Source of the DNA: Pocillopora verrucosa
Lineage: Eukaryota > Cnidaria > Anthozoa > Scleractinia > Pocilloporidae
Direction: 5' to 3'
Assembly: GCF_036669915.1 (NCBI RefSeq)
Contig: NC_089313.1
Span: 14,525,940-14,589,939, forward strand
DNA: 64,000 nt
The notes below the pieces were generated by a model. It ran no database searches and was not told where the DNA came from. It was given only the letters and a program-made list of their open reading frames with translations. Each line of letters begins with the position of its first letter. The stretch's first letter is position 1. Position numbers and translations under genes: made by a program. Shown here piece after piece: positions 1 through 12,087 of this stretch.

Positions 1-1695
1 CAGAAGCGGACATAACACCAAATTTGTCAAACGTAAGCGTCTTATCACAGAGCCAGAAATTATTTATTCCGTTTGCACTGTTCCATTCGTCTCCTAAGTG
101 TCTGATGATCATATGATTACTGTTCTTAAAACTTGTTTCGTTTTCATATTACATCTACAAGAGTATTAAAATAATTCTAATAATTTTTTCAAATTAATAG
201 ACCTTTGATTATAACCGATCCTCGTGATGGTCAACTGGAGTTTGTCTCTGTTGTGATTCAGTTCGTTGACAATGCAGCTTCCAGAACAATTGTCTAAGAA
301 CAAAGACAAACGACTCTAAGGCAAGTAATCATATTTTTTCAGATCACAACTGCAGTAAGTGAGCCAGATTACTGATAACGATGAAGTTAAAAATTCAGTT
401 TCGATTGACATTTGATTAAGTCTATTATAAATTACGACTATTTGTGTTGAAATGCATAGGTAGAAAACGGTTCTTTGGAGCAAATCCTGCCACAAGTTTT
501 TCCGGAATTTGCCCTTGACTCGACAATGATAAATGTTTAGATCGACTGATAGAAAATAAATGATAGTTGCGATGTTTTTTAAGTTTAAAAGATGAGAGAT
601 TACATCCGAGTAACCTATCAACTTCTCGGTCTTGTGATTCGCTCTCTTCCGTTTTAAATTAAATAATTTTCTTCAGTCATCTTTCTGTGAAGTGGATTAC
701 TGCGTATGTGTCACTAACATGGACAATTGCATTGAGTTAACAAATGTGGGTTACGTAATGATAGAATACCACATAGCTTCGCTCTGGTAAGACGTGGAAA
801 ATGCAGACCAGGTTGTTAGTATTTCTCGGTGATATAACGAAAGGTAGAAACAAATGGTTTGACGCCACAAAGCTAGATTATGCAGCCATGTTGAAGAGAA
901 CAGATCAAATTAAAGAAAATTATGCATTCGTGTTGGCAAAGAACAGATCAAATTCAGAAAGTTGCCTGCTGATCTGTCGATTTTAGCTTTGTTCAAACAA
1001 AACAAACAGGCAATAACAGGCCCATGTCGGGACGAGATTAACGAAAGCCTGAGAGGTTTAACTTGGCTTATAGATCATGAACTTAAACCTTTTGAGACAA
1101 ATCTTCAACATTTATAAAACGTGACAGTGGAAACATCGTTCTTCCGAAAAAAATTTTTTTATCTCTGTTTATTTTAGCTCGGAAGCGTGTTGTGCATATG
1201 ACCACTCATCCATTTTCGTGCCATTTTGTTATCATCACTTGTTGCGTGATGTTCATGGCTTATATAACACGAAAACTTTATTTTCGTGTTACTTTTTAAA
1301 GTATTTCGAAAATTTATTTGGTTTAAAAATTGAAAGTTTGCCCTGATTTTGATGCAATAGGCAACGAAGTGGTTCAAGGTTTGGGGAATTGATTTTATAA
1401 CTGTAAGGTAAAACATCACTCTTCTTACGATGAGGTTAAAAGATTCCGGCTGACGAATGAAATGAGTGCGTGAAATCTGGTACACATCCTCTCTCTAAAG
1501 CGTGCTATGCACATGATTTCCCCAAGCTTCTTTGTTTACCAAATTGGCAATGGGAAATTTTGGATAGTTCGACTTGAAATAATCCCTCGCTCCAAGAGAT
1601 CGGATTTTTATCTACGAGTCATCTGTACTGACAGAAAAAAAACGCAATCGAAAAGTTTCAGTTTTGATGTCCTCATACATATTTTTTCCTCAAAC

Positions 1696-1991
1696 AGTAG
1701 CCTGCAGGCGTCTTATGAGTGCGAGCTAACGTTATAAGATCGCGATCGTTTATCCGACCGGCTATGTTTGATTTGCAGTTAGAGTGGACGGTGGGGGTAG
1801 GGGGCGGGGGAAAGGGCTTCCCCCACCCCTACCGCCCTCTTTATTTTTGACTGTGGACCGCCCCTTTGGTACAAATTTATTTCTCTCCCCAGCCTTTCGC
1901 TTTCATTAGAACTAAAGATGGCGGCTATATTTTTCGTTATGAAATTACTAAGCACTCCCTCGCCAAAAGTACGCCTGCTCTGCAGGCTACT
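1696..1991. repeat. Foldback/MITE-like element with 12-bp terminal inverted repeats
   Basis: The ends AGTAGCCTGCAG (1696-1707) and CTGCAGGCTACT (1980-1991) are exact reverse complements. Between them lies a G-rich then C-rich hairpin (about 1789-1841), interrupted by a one-base slip. There is no coding capacity; the one open frame is a shadow of the G-rich tract. This layout fits a non-autonomous DNA transposon remnant; the superfamily is not known to me. Confidence 0.5.
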
Positions 1992-2280
1992 CAAACAATT
2001 GCGTCCTTTTCGCACCTATACCAATATCAGTAGGCATATTCTTTGCATCGTTCTTCATAATCAAGTTTAACCTACCGGTACACACAACTTACTGCTCAAA
2101 CATCAAGTAGGTGTTATGGCGAGGACAATCATTTTCAAACTTAAGAATAAACTTCGGCTCAATAGAGTCTCAAGAAGCATCGAAACACTACAATATCGCT
2201 AAAAAAAAATATTGACATATTTCACTGGTCCTAATTCGGCCAACCAAGGGCAAATTTGAGACAAACTGGAAGCTACTAAT

Positions 2281-2535
2281 AAAGTAATTTGGTTTTATCA
2301 ACTGAGTTGATACTGTAAGTTGACCACTATAAACGGAATATTTAAACGTGGCATTTCAAGCGTTAGCCCTCGGCAGTCGTCATTTGCTCTGACGAAAGGC
2401 TAACGCTCCAAACGTCAGTTTTAGAAACTCCTTACAGTGGTCAATTTACATTACCAAGTCAGCTGATTAAACCAAATTATCTTGTAATACCCCAACGACG
2501 CAGTAACACAGTTCCTTTAGAAACTTATCCCTTAA
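2281..2535. mobile_element. Penelope-like element remnant, inverted arrangement with hammerhead-like motifs
   Basis: An imperfect inverted repeat (left arm about 2282-2331, right arm about 2432-2482) encloses two hammerhead-like cores in opposite orientation. The plus-strand core has CTGACGA at 2389-2395, a short stem-loop and AAAC-GTC ending at 2416; the expected GAAA is CAAA here. The minus-strand core (about 2350-2382) has CTGCCGA where CTGACGA is expected. The right flank ends with the same cagcac/cagtaac-plus-tttagaaactta tail as the Penelope fragments near 13.4 kb and 25.0 kb. Hammerhead motifs in Penelope-like elements are known; assigning this copy is inference from that shared tail. 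Confidence 0.55.
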
Positions 2536-3845
2536 AAAGAGAAAGTAGAACAGGGTAGAAAGTTTAGAAAATTGAGTTTAAATGACGTTTGAGTGCTACA
2601 ATTTATTGCAAGAGCAGCAAACACTGGTTTGGAGGAAAGGTTTCAGCTCAACTGAAATTAAGGGAGTATTCACGCTCACTGCCGCGTTCGAGACACAATA
2701 TTGCTACATTATATCAGTCGCATGTTTAAAACATAGAATTTCGCTGGTTTCTGAGATCGTCAAATAATATATTTTGACAGGCAAGAATGTTATGAGATGG
2801 TATTTGGCACGTATTCCTGCAGTCCAGATTCATCGTATAAAATGTTGAAAATCTCAGCTTTCCTCAGCTTTATTTTTAAATCTTCGGTAACTTTTTCATG
2901 GTTTTTTCATTAAAAGTATAATTAATTATAAAAATTCATTAAGAAAAAGAAGGTCACGCAAGCTACCAAATAAAAGGGGAATCCTCCAGGTACTTTTGTC
3001 TGTTTTGAGTAATTTTTATTATAGTTCCGGCGCTTTTTAGTAACTTTTTCTCGACCTGCGCTTTTTCAATTTCAACTGGAATACTTCCTCTCAAAAACCG
3101 AGGTTTTCTTCTGTTCTTCCTGTGGCTCTCGACTCTATCACCGCCGGGAGTTTCTTTTGCGATCTCTAGATATGAAAATTCTTTATTCGCGTATCCTAAG
3201 CCAGCGTCTTCTATAGATAATTTTTTTTCATTAAGGAAGCTCTTAGAACCTTTTCAGGAGGACAAAATGAAATTTGCTCGAGCGAAAGAACAGACCACTA
3301 CGCCCAGTTACATCAAATCATGAGGACGCTGTTTCATAAACGTCAACATCAACAGAAATGCAAGTTCCTATTGGACAAAGCAAAACCTGTTCTAAGTCAC
3401 TGAATAATTTCAGGATCCCACAGGTGGATTGGCAGTTTAACAAAAAACCAATTTACAGTTGAACGCTAATTGTAGATATGATCTTACGTGAAACATGCAG
3501 TTTTACGGTTTAATGAACAAAACAGCAGGTACTAGTTATTACTGACATGCGGGGAATTCCATAGGTTCGATTGAAACCCCATAATTACCAGTTCGCTAGA
3601 GGTGTACATTTTTATTTTGGCGATAAAGTTTCGAAGTTTCGCATTTCTGAGGAGCAAAACTGGATAACAGACCCCTTCTGTGTTCGTGGTTGGCCAGGTT
3701 CCAATTTGCCTTGCCCTTTTGCTGACAGGCTTCTAATAAATATTAACGATTTCAATGAGTCTTTGCATAACCTTAATTGAGTGCTGGTATGTTTTTTCAC
3801 AGGGAACGAAGACAAGACTACGTCCGGTCCAACCTGAATAATCTG

Positions 3846-5720
3846 ATGGCTTTCCACCGGTGCATAGACTTGTCAGATGTTAATGTCCCCTTAAAAGGCC
3901 ACCAAGCCGAAGCGCACATACTGCACGTCAAATTTCATGGGATCGATCGAGACGATTACAAAGTTGAGTATGAAAAGCTCGAAAGCACTTTGCTGACAGA
4001 GTACTTGAAACAACGCGATGGGCCCGACTTTCATCAAAAACTTATGAAATTGACGTTTAATATTACACCAGTCGATGAAGCGAATGCCTTCTGCCAAAGC
4101 GTGCTAGAAAGAGGGATTTTTTGTCGTCAAAGCTCGTACTTCTTCCTGGGTCACTCGGATAAACAGCTAAAAGAAAAATCGTGTTACATGATGAAAGCTT
4201 CTAATGAAGAAATTCATGAGCTCTTGTCAAAGTTTGGCAATTTTTGGGAGGAGAAAAACTTAGCAAAGCGGGCTAGAAAAATCGGCATGCTCTTCTCAAA
4301 GTTGAACAGAACCATGCCATTGAGAGCAGACGAGTACACAGTCGAGCCAGATAAAAAGGGTGGAGTAGTTAGGTCGTACACTTTCACCGATGGATGTGGT
4401 TTCATGTCTCCAAACTTTGCTTCAGAACTTCAACAAATCTTTGAACTGAATTACAAGCCGAGCGCCGTCCACATACGATATCGAGGAATCGAAGGCGTGC
4501 TGTGTCTCAAAGATGATTTGACAGAAGTTAAGGTGCAGTTTCACAAATCAATGCAGAGGTTCTTCACACCAGACGAGAATATGCCTCACACGTTCAACTT
4601 CATCGATGTCGTGGATCACTCGCGTCCCTACGTTAATGGTTACCTTAATTCTCGAATGGTCATGTTGCTGGCAGAACGTGGTGTGTTCCCAGAGAATCTG
4701 GAAGATTTACAAGATGGCTTCCATGAACTAGTGGAAAACATGTGCAAAGAAACCGCAGAATACTTCCTTTCCTTCAAAGGAGAATTTCGACTTCTGCGGG
4801 AAATTCAAGAGAATGGAATCGACAGTGGTGTGAGAAATCGCCTGAAATTGTTACAAAAGCAAGAGCTAGACGAGATGGGAATGGCTGCCTACACAAGAGT
4901 ACTTGTTCCCAAATCCCGCGTGGTGTTTGCAGTGAGCGATCCTCTACATAAGCTGAAGTACGGTGAATGTTATTTCAACCCTACTACCCCGAGTGAAGAA
5001 GCAAGGAATTTCCCTAACGGCCAAAAGTTTTTGGTGACGCGCAGTCCGTGCTACGTCCCAGGGGATTTGCGCGTGTTGAAATTGACGAATGATCGCGAAG
5101 GGTACGAGAACTTGAAGGACTGCCTGGTGCTGCCCGCCAGAGGTCCACGTCCTCATGCCTTTGAATGTTCCGGCGGCGACTTGAGTGGAGAGAAGTTCTT
5201 CGTTTGCTGGGATAAGAAAATCATTCCAAGTGGGAACGAGAAACCATGCGACTACTCGCCCACAAAGGGAGCTACAATTCGTCGAACTTCGTCTAAATCG
5301 CTCGCAAAGGTAACTGAGAAATTCAAGAAAAATGACAATGGCAAAGAGGTGAAACATCGTGAAGAAATGATGCAGTACTTTGCTACATACTCTGATGAAA
5401 CACAGATTAAGATTGAACGAGAATACATGAAATATGCTACTGGCAATGGCCCATCATCGAAAGAATGCCGACACCTTAGTAAGATGTTATACCAAGCCAC
5501 CAATTTCACCAAAGATGCAAATGATCTCGAAAAGCAACTTGAAGAAACGGAACAACCAACAAGTTCGGAATTGCCCTCGAATTCACTACCTAACAGGCTA
5601 TCGTGCGTGTTTGCCATTAGCGAGAAAGAATCTGTGAATGAAATAATGAGGAGAATCGACAGTAAAGCAAAAGAGTTCTTCGAGCGAATGCAATTTGAAA
5701 CAAAGAAGAGCGAAGCTTAG
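3846..5720 (+). CDS. RdRP-A: compact cellular RNA-dependent RNA polymerase with a degenerate catalytic motif
   Basis: A single open exon of 624 codons encodes a eukaryotic RNAi-type RdRP domain. Visible family blocks include FTDGCGFMS, VRYRG-EGVL, SRPYVNGYLN, RVLVPKSRVVF, PCY-PGDLRVL and a closing PRPHA...SGGDLSGEKFFVCWD. In active enzymes of this family (for example QDE-1) the last block reads D-x-D-G-D and its aspartates bind catalytic metal. Here it is D445-L-S447-G-E449, so two of three are replaced and polymerase activity is doubtful. The start at 3846 aligns with the starts of copies B and C. A splice acceptor ends at 3802 and the frame stays open back to it, so upstream coding exons are possible; an ATG at 3789 lies in the same frame. 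The C-terminus (about the last 90 residues, rich in E, K and S) does not resemble B or C. The long intact frame argues against a simple pseudogene. The usual 1,100-1,400-residue family length is not reached. Confidence 0.88.
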   Translation: MAFHRCIDLSDVNVPLKGHQAEAHILHVKFHGIDRDDYKVEYEKLESTLLTEYLKQRDGPDFHQKLMKLTFNITPVDEANAFCQSVLERGIFCRQSSYFFLGHSDKQLKEKSCYMMKASNEEIHELLSKFGNFWEEKNLAKRARKIGMLFSKLNRTMPLRADEYTVEPDKKGGVVRSYTFTDGCGFMSPNFASELQQIFELNYKPSAVHIRYRGIEGVLCLKDDLTEVKVQFHKSMQRFFTPDENMPHTFNFIDVVDHSRPYVNGYLNSRMVMLLAERGVFPENLEDLQDGFHELVENMCKETAEYFLSFKGEFRLLREIQENGIDSGVRNRLKLLQKQELDEMGMAAYTRVLVPKSRVVFAVSDPLHKLKYGECYFNPTTPSEEARNFPNGQKFLVTRSPCYVPGDLRVLKLTNDREGYENLKDCLVLPARGPRPHAFECSGGDLSGEKFFVCWDKKIIPSGNEKPCDYSPTKGATIRRTSSKSLAKVTEKFKKNDNGKEVKHREEMMQYFATYSDETQIKIEREYMKYATGNGPSSKECRHLSKMLYQATNFTKDANDLEKQLEETEQPTSSELPSNSLPNRLSCVFAISEKESVNEIMRRIDSKAKEFFERMQFETKKSEA

Positions 5721-8700
5721 GCCCCAGTGAGGAGGAGAGCAGTAGCTTTTTATACCACCTTTTGATATCTAGCGGTCTGAGTGGAACAAAAAAGATAAAA
5801 ACTTTAAAAACCCAAAGTTGGGAATGTGCGTTACCTCATAGAACATCACTTTACAAAACACTTTTTGGAAGTTTAGATACTTTTTGCTTTCCCGCCTTCT
5901 GACGCTTGGTTCACAAGAACTCCTGACATCCAGCACAGCTTAAACATGGAGTGATAATAGTTAGTTTATAGATTGAAAATCGACAACAGGCAAACTCTTA
6001 GGTAATATTTCTTATGAAAACGAAACTTCATCTCGCAATCACTTATCATAATTGTTACCTTTCTGTACATACCAGTTACGATATTTGGAAAAGAGTGTGT
6101 ACGAGAGTATTCCTGTTGATAATTTTCCACATATAATTTTTATTTATACAAGATTCATCACCAAGGGCGAACTCCCTTTCCCTTTTTTGAAGCATATTCG
6201 TTGTTTTGAATCATATGCTAATATAGGACTATTTTGGAATTTGCTTTAGATTTTGTATAGTTTTTATCGGCTAAACTGAAAGACTTTTTCAACTCGATTT
6301 TTTTTGTCCTTTTACTTTCGTATTTAGTATCATCGGTGAAAAGTGCATGTATAAATAAGAGACTTGTGTTAATTTTTATTGGCTCTGAGTGCGCCGATTA
6401 ATCGTACAGCTGGAGCCTGTTGTGTTTTGTGTTATCGCCCTAGCAGGTGTTTTCTGGTTGTCACGCTTATTTTCACGTAACTTTTAAAATAAAAGGCTAG
6501 CGTGACGTCTTTGTAAAGCAAGCGAGTGATATTGGAGTGTATAACCCTTTTCAATATTAAATTCATTGCAATGTAGAAAAAAAATGTTACGTATAGCCAT
6601 GTTATCTTTATCAATTGCTTTGCAAAGCTGGTATTATTGTAAAATTGAAAACTAAATAAGCATTTAAGTGATGTTATTGCCTTAATTCGTGAACTAGGTA
6701 AGGAAACAAATAATCCGATTTCAAAGTTATATGCGGGCGGTGGGAACTGAGCATAATCATAACAGCATGTAAACCTGAACAACGCTTGAATTAAACAGTT
6801 TTTGATGAGACGTACAGTGGTAACTGGTGTTAATGGCGAAGTCGCGAAGATTCGACCGCGCTTTTCACGGTGCCTCTTTTGCCTCAACCCTCCCCATGCA
6901 AGACAAATGAAGTCCATAGAAAAAAACTTCCTGGCTGAAAACGGTGAATCTTTTGTCAAGATAAATTCCAAGCATCACATTTCAAAGCATCACATTGCCA
7001 GAAAAAGAGAGAATAACAAGTTATCGAACTTCAAAATGAAAACGAATTAATCAGTGGGGAGTTTTGGGATCGGAACACTGAAGAAAGTCCATTTAAAATA
7101 AGGATGGCGACTACTTTGAAAGAAGGAAAGCCTAGAGCAGAACAGAACAGATCAGTTCGTGAAAACTGCTATCAGTTGAGGTTTACCTTAGTTTGACTCA
7201 TTTGTGCTAAAGTTGAACTTCAAATTTTCAATCGATAGTGAACAAAAATCTTGGCAGCGAAATCCTTGTTTGCGTTAATCAGCCCGAGTGGTTGTGTTCT
7301 AATCGTACTTCGTGATCTCTATTGTTTACGACCTTCAATTCTTGTGGGATCTGAAACACATTAATAAAATATAAGACTGAATAAGTCTGCTAACTTATAC
7401 TTTCAGTATTTAACATATTTTAACATTTCCGAATAAATATTTCTTTTCTGAACGTGGAGAAATTGCTAAGATAAACAGTAGACACAAAAGTGAGAAGCAA
7501 TGAGAAACTTCCCACCTCTAAATACACAGAGATCGCAGACTTTCCACGGCCAAAATTATAATAGAACACTGTTTGCATTAAAAACAGATCTAAGTTTTTC
7601 ACTGTTCAGACAAGGTGGTGTTTTAATCGGAGACGGTCACCATGACACATGTGCGAGGGGTTTTTATTGGGGCAAATTTGCAATTCTCAGAAAACGGCCG
7701 GAAGTTAAAAAGACTTCTGAGAAGATTTTGAATGCTCCAATGATCTGCACGCAATTAGTACGTTACTCTATGCATGTCCACTTTGGTATCAGGTATATGC
7801 CGAGCTACTATCCACAAAATATTGCTCTGAAAGTTAGCTGGGAACTAAACTAGCTGAAAATTTGGGAAAGTCTACCGGCGAGAAAGATCCCGAAGGGCAG
7901 GTAAGGAAAAATTAAAGCGGATTCGCATGGGAATATCCGGAAATAAATGTCTGAATTTCGTAACTAGGAGATTTTGCTTTTAAGGTTCGAAATGCCATCC
8001 ATCACTAACTCACGGCGGAAGAAAATCATCGGAAAACTATAAAATTGTTTTTAAATGACAAAGCACGGCTACTATCATCAAAATTGTTCGACGAAGTAGT
8101 TTGTCACAATCAGCAACATCTACGAAATGACATGTGACGAACAACTGAAGCGGATGTTTGAGCAGTTCAGTCACAACACAAGGACAAAATTGTTGACTTA
8201 GTGGAGCTGATACAAAAAGAAAATCGCTCGTCAAAATAAATTACAAGGCTTTTGTGAAACATCATATCGGACAGCAACACCGGAATACGAAAAAGCGGAA
8301 ATCGAAAGAGGAAAATTGTTGCAGTGGACGAACCAAAGATGAAACCTAACATCTTTCAGTGATCACATTTTGAACGCCGAGCTACAATCGTCGAACAAAC
8401 TACCTCTATTCCGTTCTGTAAATTTGTACTAGTTTTGTCAAAATTAGCTGTTGAGTTCTGCGTTAAACCTCATTTACAATTTTCGCTGACATGTTAGTTT
8501 ACATTTTGCCTCTTCTGCATAAATCAGACAACAACAAGAAGTATACACCAGCAAACCCTGCAGGGGAGGGGAAGGGGAGGAAAACTCCTTTATCTGGCGC
8601 TAACTGCAGTGTGTGTCGCCAGACAGGACCGAACAGGGAATTGTTTTGGGGCCTTGAGCCTTAAACAGGGAATTAAATTTTTTTGATTTACCGGCGTCTT

Positions 8701-9087
8701 GAAAGGCCGTCTTTAGAGATGAAAGAAAAGAAAGAAAGAAGGGAGTTGAAAGTAGTTCCAAGTTCTTCGTTCGACTGCATGTACGTGTTAGTATCTTTCC
8801 TTTAGGCAAAAAATCACAAGGACGGATTGACATGTAGCGAATTGATGAACTATTTCACAACAATTCTGCGGCCTACTTGGAGCAAGAATAAGCGAGATGC
8901 TAGCCTCACTTAGCGAAAGTAGCGCATGAAAGCCTAATAATTGCGATCTTCTTTAAAATCAAAACATGACCAAGCTGTCCAGTCTTTTTGACATACTTTG
9001 CGACATGGGACTACAAGTTCCCGGACAGACCTGAAAAATAGAGGAAATGATCATAAATTCTTATTCTTCCGCTAGAAAATCCAAACG
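5721..9087. other. Intergenic region between RdRP-A and RdRP-B
   Basis: I found no gene supported by a domain or by spliced continuity. Open frames at 6432-6971 (minus) and 7500-7853 (plus) have no recognisable motif. The segment ends in a splice acceptor (AG at 9074-9075) placed 12 nt before the RdRP-B start, so part of it is likely intron and upstream exon of RdRP-B. Confidence 0.5.
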
Positions 9088-11447
9088 ATGGACCCATACG
9101 GTATACCAGATGATATGATAACAATACCTCCTAAAGACCACTTACAAACGGTCAAATACGTGAAACACTTTGACATACAAGGAAATCGGGTGCGACCGCC
9201 TATGAAGTACAACAAGATGGAAGGTGGCAACCTTTTCCTGGAATACCTCATGTCTGTGCAAGGTCCACAAGTGGTTGACAGGCTAATGACAGTAGGCTTT
9301 CGTCCTGAAAGAGGGGCGGAAACTGACTGCTCAGAAAGGATCCTAAAAAGAGGCATTCTTTTTAGCGGCGAGGTTTATCGATTCCTCGGCCATTCCAACT
9401 CTCAACTTAAGGAGAGAACTTGTTTTCTAATGAACGACACGGATGAGCACATTTACGAGCTGCTCGCGGAGTTTGGCAAGTTTTCCCAGATCAAATCAAC
9501 CGCCAAGCGTGCAAAGAGAATTGGACTGTTATTTTCCTCTTTCAATCAAAGCATAACTCTGGAAGAACACCAGTACGATGTTGTCAACGACATCGAGCGC
9601 GGAAATTATATTTTTACCGATGGATGTGGTTTTATGTCAGATTCATTCGCGCAAGAAATACAAGATGTACAACACCTTGAAAGCAAACCTTGTGTGGTAC
9701 AAGTCAGGTACCAAGGCTTTAAAGGTGTCTTGCTCCTCAATTCCCAGCTAACCGGTGGCGTAAAGGTACAGTTTCGTACGTCCATGAGGAAATTTGCTAT
9801 TCCGGATGAGCAGATGCGCCGAACTTGTACCACGTTTGGTGTCGTAAAGTGTTCCCGGCCATACACCATTGGCTACCTTAACAAGCAGATTACGATGCTG
9901 TTGGCGGACAGCGGAGTTAAGCACAGCTACCTAACTGGGCTGCAGAATGATTATCACGCATTGCTCAGAGAGGTCTTGGGCAGTGAACAAACCGCCGAGT
10001 TCTACCTGCGTATCAAAGGTGAGCACAAATTTCTCAATTGGTTGCACGACGATGGTTTGAAAAGTGACAGCTTACAAAGGGAACTCAAAAGTCTTCGTAA
10101 TAAGGAAATTCGCAAAATGCAGAAAGAATCCCCTAAGGATGGAAACGACGACACCAGTCAAACAAATGGTTCAAAATGTAAGCTGAGGGTTCTTGTTCCA
10201 AATTCAAGGGTAGTGTTCGGTACATGCGATCCATTTGACGACCTTGAGTACGGCCAGTGCGTTTTTCAACCAACTCTTTATGACGAGGTGCAAATTGCAG
10301 AGTTTCAAGCGGCTCAAGAAGTGATTATTGTTCGGAATCCCTGTTATCATCCAGGTGACATCCGTGTATTGAAACTCGTGAAAAACCTCCGAAAATACGA
10401 GTATCTCAGCGATTGCATCGTGTTCCCTACAAGAGGGAGCCGACCGCACGCCGACGAATCTTCAGGAGGGGATCTTGATGGCGATGAATTCTTCGTGAGT
10501 TGGGATCAGGATCTGATTCCTCCATGGCGCAGTGCTCCCTTTGAATACTCGTGTAACAGTCCACTCGTCGCGATTCCAAACGCGGTTAAAGGCTACTTGA
10601 ATCAGTTTACTAGTTACTTAAGAGATTTCATTACCAGCTGGGCACACCATTACATGCCATCATTGTTTGGCTCAGTAGAGCACGCCGAGAAAGCTAAAAA
10701 AGAGAAAGAGCGAAGACACATGCTCGAATACTTCACGTCTTTCAACAATGATCTGGTTGCAAGAGTTGACGCCGTCTTCATGAAGTATGCTGCTCTGTAC
10801 GGACCGTCATGTTGCGAATGCGTTTATTTGACCAGGTACACATTTGTTTCGGTTAACTTCCGGTTTCATTTAGACAAGTCAAGAGAATATCGATTGAGTT
10901 GATATTCTCTTAAACAAGTAGAATGTAAAGTTAAGTCACTAATGGTATGTAAGAAAAACTAAACAAGAGTTCATAATAGTGCGCATCATCATATCATAAC
11001 ACCTCTGAATCTCTTCCTTGGCGGATCACGCCAAGGACGCCGGCATAGCTCTTTGACTGAAAAAAATCTAAACGTCTTGCAAAAAAAAAAAAAAAGAAGA
11101 AAATTAAGACAAGTAAACGTCATTAAAAAAGTAAGAACCCAGAGGGTAGTATTTTACGGCATTTCACAAAATCTTAAAAACACCTGTTCTTCATCGACAG
11201 ATTTTTCTCAGACGCCGTTGACATGTTGGCGGAGAAGGACGTAGTGCTCGCCAAGGTTCGGGAATTGAATCGCGACTATCCCCGTGGATTTTTCCAGGAT
11301 GCATCCGCACGACAACCGGATTTCTTTAGACGCATCCTGATCCGAATGAAAATGCGGAAACCACCATTCCAACCAGGAGATGACGTGTGGACGCGCATGG
11401 AAGAGAAAACGCGATCATTTGTGGAGGAAATGTCGGGACGACACTAG
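9088..11447 (+). CDS. RdRP-B: compact cellular RNA-dependent RNA polymerase, catalytic motif intact
   Basis: Two coding exons, 9088-10835 and 11201-11447, join in frame (AG|A) to give 664 residues. Family blocks run in the expected order: ILFSGEVYRFLGHSNSQLKE near residue 90, FTDGCGFMS near 175, VQVRYQGFKGVL, KCSRPYTIGYLNKQ, RVLVPNSRVVFG, VRNPCYHPGDIRVL and SGGDLDGDEFFVSWD, with the metal-binding aspartates at 462, 464 and 466. Such enzymes make double-stranded RNA from single-stranded templates and feed Dicer; that role is known for the family, not shown here. The protein starts close to the core domain and lacks the roughly 350-residue N-terminal part of plant RDR1-type enzymes. A splice acceptor lies 12 nt upstream and the frame is open across it, so N-terminal exons may be missing from this model. 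The last exon encodes a short tail (PPFQPGDDVW-R-EEKTRSFVEEM) shared with copy C. Confidence 0.92.
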
Positions 11448-12087
11448 TATCGAGTTGCCCGAGTATGTTTACATATCTTGTCAAGCAGGAGCCCGATAAT
11501 TCTGCCTTAAGTCTTCATACGATGTTGACCATGTGAAAAGTACACATTTGGAAATTTTCTGTTCCCCAACAGAAAGTTTTCGTGTCCGGAGACTATGAAC
11601 AGCATTTTGTCAAAATCGGAGTTCCTTGCTCTCGCATCAACTCATCAGACATATGTTTCGCACGCTCGTTAAATCCAATTTTTTTTTGCAAATATCTATT
11701 TTTACAAAGAGTAGGTGAAAATTAACAGTAATTGATTGAATGATTAAGTTCCCCTGTGATACAGTGTTACTTTTACAATCATTCCATATTCTGTTCTTTT
11801 TCGTTTTTTATTAGCTCTGTATGTATCCCATATATTATTGAAAAAGCATCAACTGTGTTATACTTACGGAAGTAAAGATTTCCAAAGATCCACGGTTGAA
11901 AGAGGAAATTCTGACAGTTTTCGGATAAACATTCTTTCTGCCGACGGTTTAACTACCTCGCCTGAAAATACGACGGTGGAAAATAAACAGAAGAGTGAAA
12001 ACGTGGCAATCTAATCCGTAATGGTTAACTTGTACATTTTTAAATTCTCGCATTTTACTGACAAAGGTGCCGATGAGAGTTCATATA

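Larger units (their letters stand above)
1..3845. other. Region without a recognised gene, upstream of RdRP-A
   Basis: No reading frame here can be defended as a gene. The short open frames show no domain, no splice-supported continuation and no sensible composition. Two repeats can be recognised: a foldback element at about 1696-1991 with a G-rich/C-rich hairpin inside, and a Penelope-type inverted element with hammerhead-like motifs at about 2281-2535. The last part, ending in a pyrimidine-rich tract and AG at 3801-3802, looks like the intron upstream of the RdRP-A coding exon. Upstream exons of that gene could lie here but I could not identify them. Confidence 0.5.

Noticed and set aside
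3546-3600. B-box-like ggttcgatt as part of a tRNA
   Set aside because: No A box at the right distance and no cloverleaf.
3571-3780. Open frame just upstream of RdRP-A as an N-terminal exon
   Set aside because: It has no ATG at its start, is in a different frame from RdRP-A and shows no RdRP similarity I can recognise.
6432-6971. 179-codon minus-strand open frame as a gene
   Set aside because: Composition is patchy, with hydrophobic and basic stretches from A+T-rich sequence; no motif, no exon partners.
7500-7853. 117-codon plus-strand open frame as an upstream RdRP-B exon
   Set aside because: No recognised RdRP block and no matching frame before RdRP-C; a donor in phase could not be justified.
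8037-8352. Overlapping minus-strand frames as a membrane or secreted peptide gene
   Set aside because: Two short frames overlap in different phases without a domain; likely chance.
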